From Sulfuricella sp. (GTDB lineage: Bacteria > Pseudomonadota > Gammaproteobacteria > Burkholderiales > Sulfuricellaceae), in NCBI GenBank assembly GCA_030691435.1, contig JAUYEK010000379.1, positions 1-9,559 on the forward strand: 9,559 bases of DNA, given 5' to 3'. A program made the position numbers and the translations under genes. The notes beneath the pieces are model-generated. The model was not told the DNA's origin and did not search any database. It saw only the letters and a program-made list of their open reading frames with translations. Shown here piece after piece: positions 9,086 to 9,559 of this stretch; positions within the stretch are counted from its first letter, which is position 1, and every line of letters starts with the position of its first letter.

Positions 9086-9117
9086 TTGAATGAATTGTAT
9101 TTATTAAGGAAGTGATG

Positions 9118-9559
9118 ATGAGCCAAGGTAAAATCGTGCAGATTATCGGTGCGGTGGTGGACGTAGAGTTCCCGCGCGAATCTCTGCCCAAGGTTTACGA
9201 CGCGCTGAAACTGGCCGACGTGGACCTGACGCTGGAAGTGCAGCAGCAACTCGGCGACGGCGTAGTGCGTACCATCGCCATGGGCACCACGGACGGCTTG
9301 CGTCGCGGCATGGGAGTGGCCAATACCGGCGCGCCGATTTCCGTGCCGGTGGGCACCAAGACTCTGGGCCGCATCATGGACGTGCTGGGCAACCCGATCG
9401 ACGAGTTGGGCCCGATCGGCAATGAACAAAGCTGGGCGATTCATCGCAAGGCTCCCGCCTTCGACGAGTTGTCTCCTTCCACCGAACTGCTCGAAACCGG
9501 CATCAAGGTGATCGACCTGATCTGTCCGTTCGCCAAGGGCGGCAAGGTTGGCCTGTTCG
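9118..9559 (+). CDS. atpD: ATP synthase F1 subunit beta, 3'-truncated by window
   Basis: Catalytic subunit of F1. About 147 residues are visible out of a usual 460 or so. The N-terminus reads [20 protein letters not shown], the standard betaproteobacterial form, followed by the beta-barrel domain and the start of the nucleotide-binding domain ([18 protein letters not shown], then [21 protein letters not shown]). The sequence ends just before the expected Walker A glycine-rich loop. Three in-frame starts sit together: GTG 9112, ATG 9115 and ATG 9118. I chose ATG 9118 because it is 7 bases from the AAGGA site (9106-9110) and gives the usual N-terminus. The 209-base gap upstream is abnormal for this operon. 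Confidence 0.97.
   Translation, partial: MSQGKIVQIIGAVVDVEFPRESLPKVYDALKLADVDLTLEVQQQLGDGVVRTIAMGTTDGLRRGMGVANTGAPISVPVGTKTLGRIMDVLGNPIDELGPIGNEQSWAIHRKAPAFDELSPSTELLETGIKVIDLICPFAKGGKVGLF

Noticed and set aside
8886..9089. 67-codon plus-strand frame across the atpG-atpD spacer
   Set aside because: It starts inside atpG and merely translates the palindromic repeats (HLNPLPAP and GETGEGA are typical products of such repeats). No ribosome site supports it.

Overview
This window is a conserved bacterial chromosome segment, probably from a betaproteobacterium. The gene order mnmG-rsmG-parA-parB-atpIBEFHAGD, the GC-rich coding sequence and the long (287-residue) ATP synthase a subunit all fit that class. 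A Nitrosomonadales-type organism is possible, but I cannot confirm family or genus by eye. All twelve genes lie on the plus strand.

Layout. Bases 1-1364 hold the 3' part of mnmG (tRNA wobble-uridine modification enzyme). It overlaps rsmG (16S rRNA m7G methyltransferase, 1361-2002) by an ATGA junction. A 134-base gap with repeats and palindromes follows, then parA and parB (2137-3748), the chromosome-partitioning ATPase and CTPase. A 150-180-base leader with a strong extended -10 promoter opens the ATP synthase operon: atpI (assembly factor), atpB, atpE and atpF (membrane sector Fo, a, c and b), then atpH, atpA, atpG and atpD (delta, alpha, gamma, beta). The window ends inside atpD, just before its Walker A motif; atpC should follow outside it.

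How the genes work together. mnmG and rsmG act on translation (tRNA and rRNA modification). parA and parB would move the replicated origin region using parS sites, none of which I found here. The atp genes encode a complete proton-type F1Fo ATP synthase: the c subunit has Asp58 in a proton-type context, the a subunit has Arg213, and the alpha subunit has Walker Lys175 and Arg374. No key residue is missing in the visible parts.

The unusual material is small and lies between or at the ends of genes. A 61-base element occurs twice in inverted orientation, bracketing rsmG, at 58/61 identity. The first copy is translated and extends the C-terminus of MnmG. Next to the second copy is a 17-bp inverted repeat forming the parA leader. 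A third repeat-rich block stretches the normally short atpG-atpD spacer to 209 bases. atpI has a strong ribosome-binding site that points to an ATC codon rather than to a normal start. I found no defence system, mobile gene, CRISPR array, RNA gene or undescribed gene cluster; the genes themselves are ordinary housekeeping genes.
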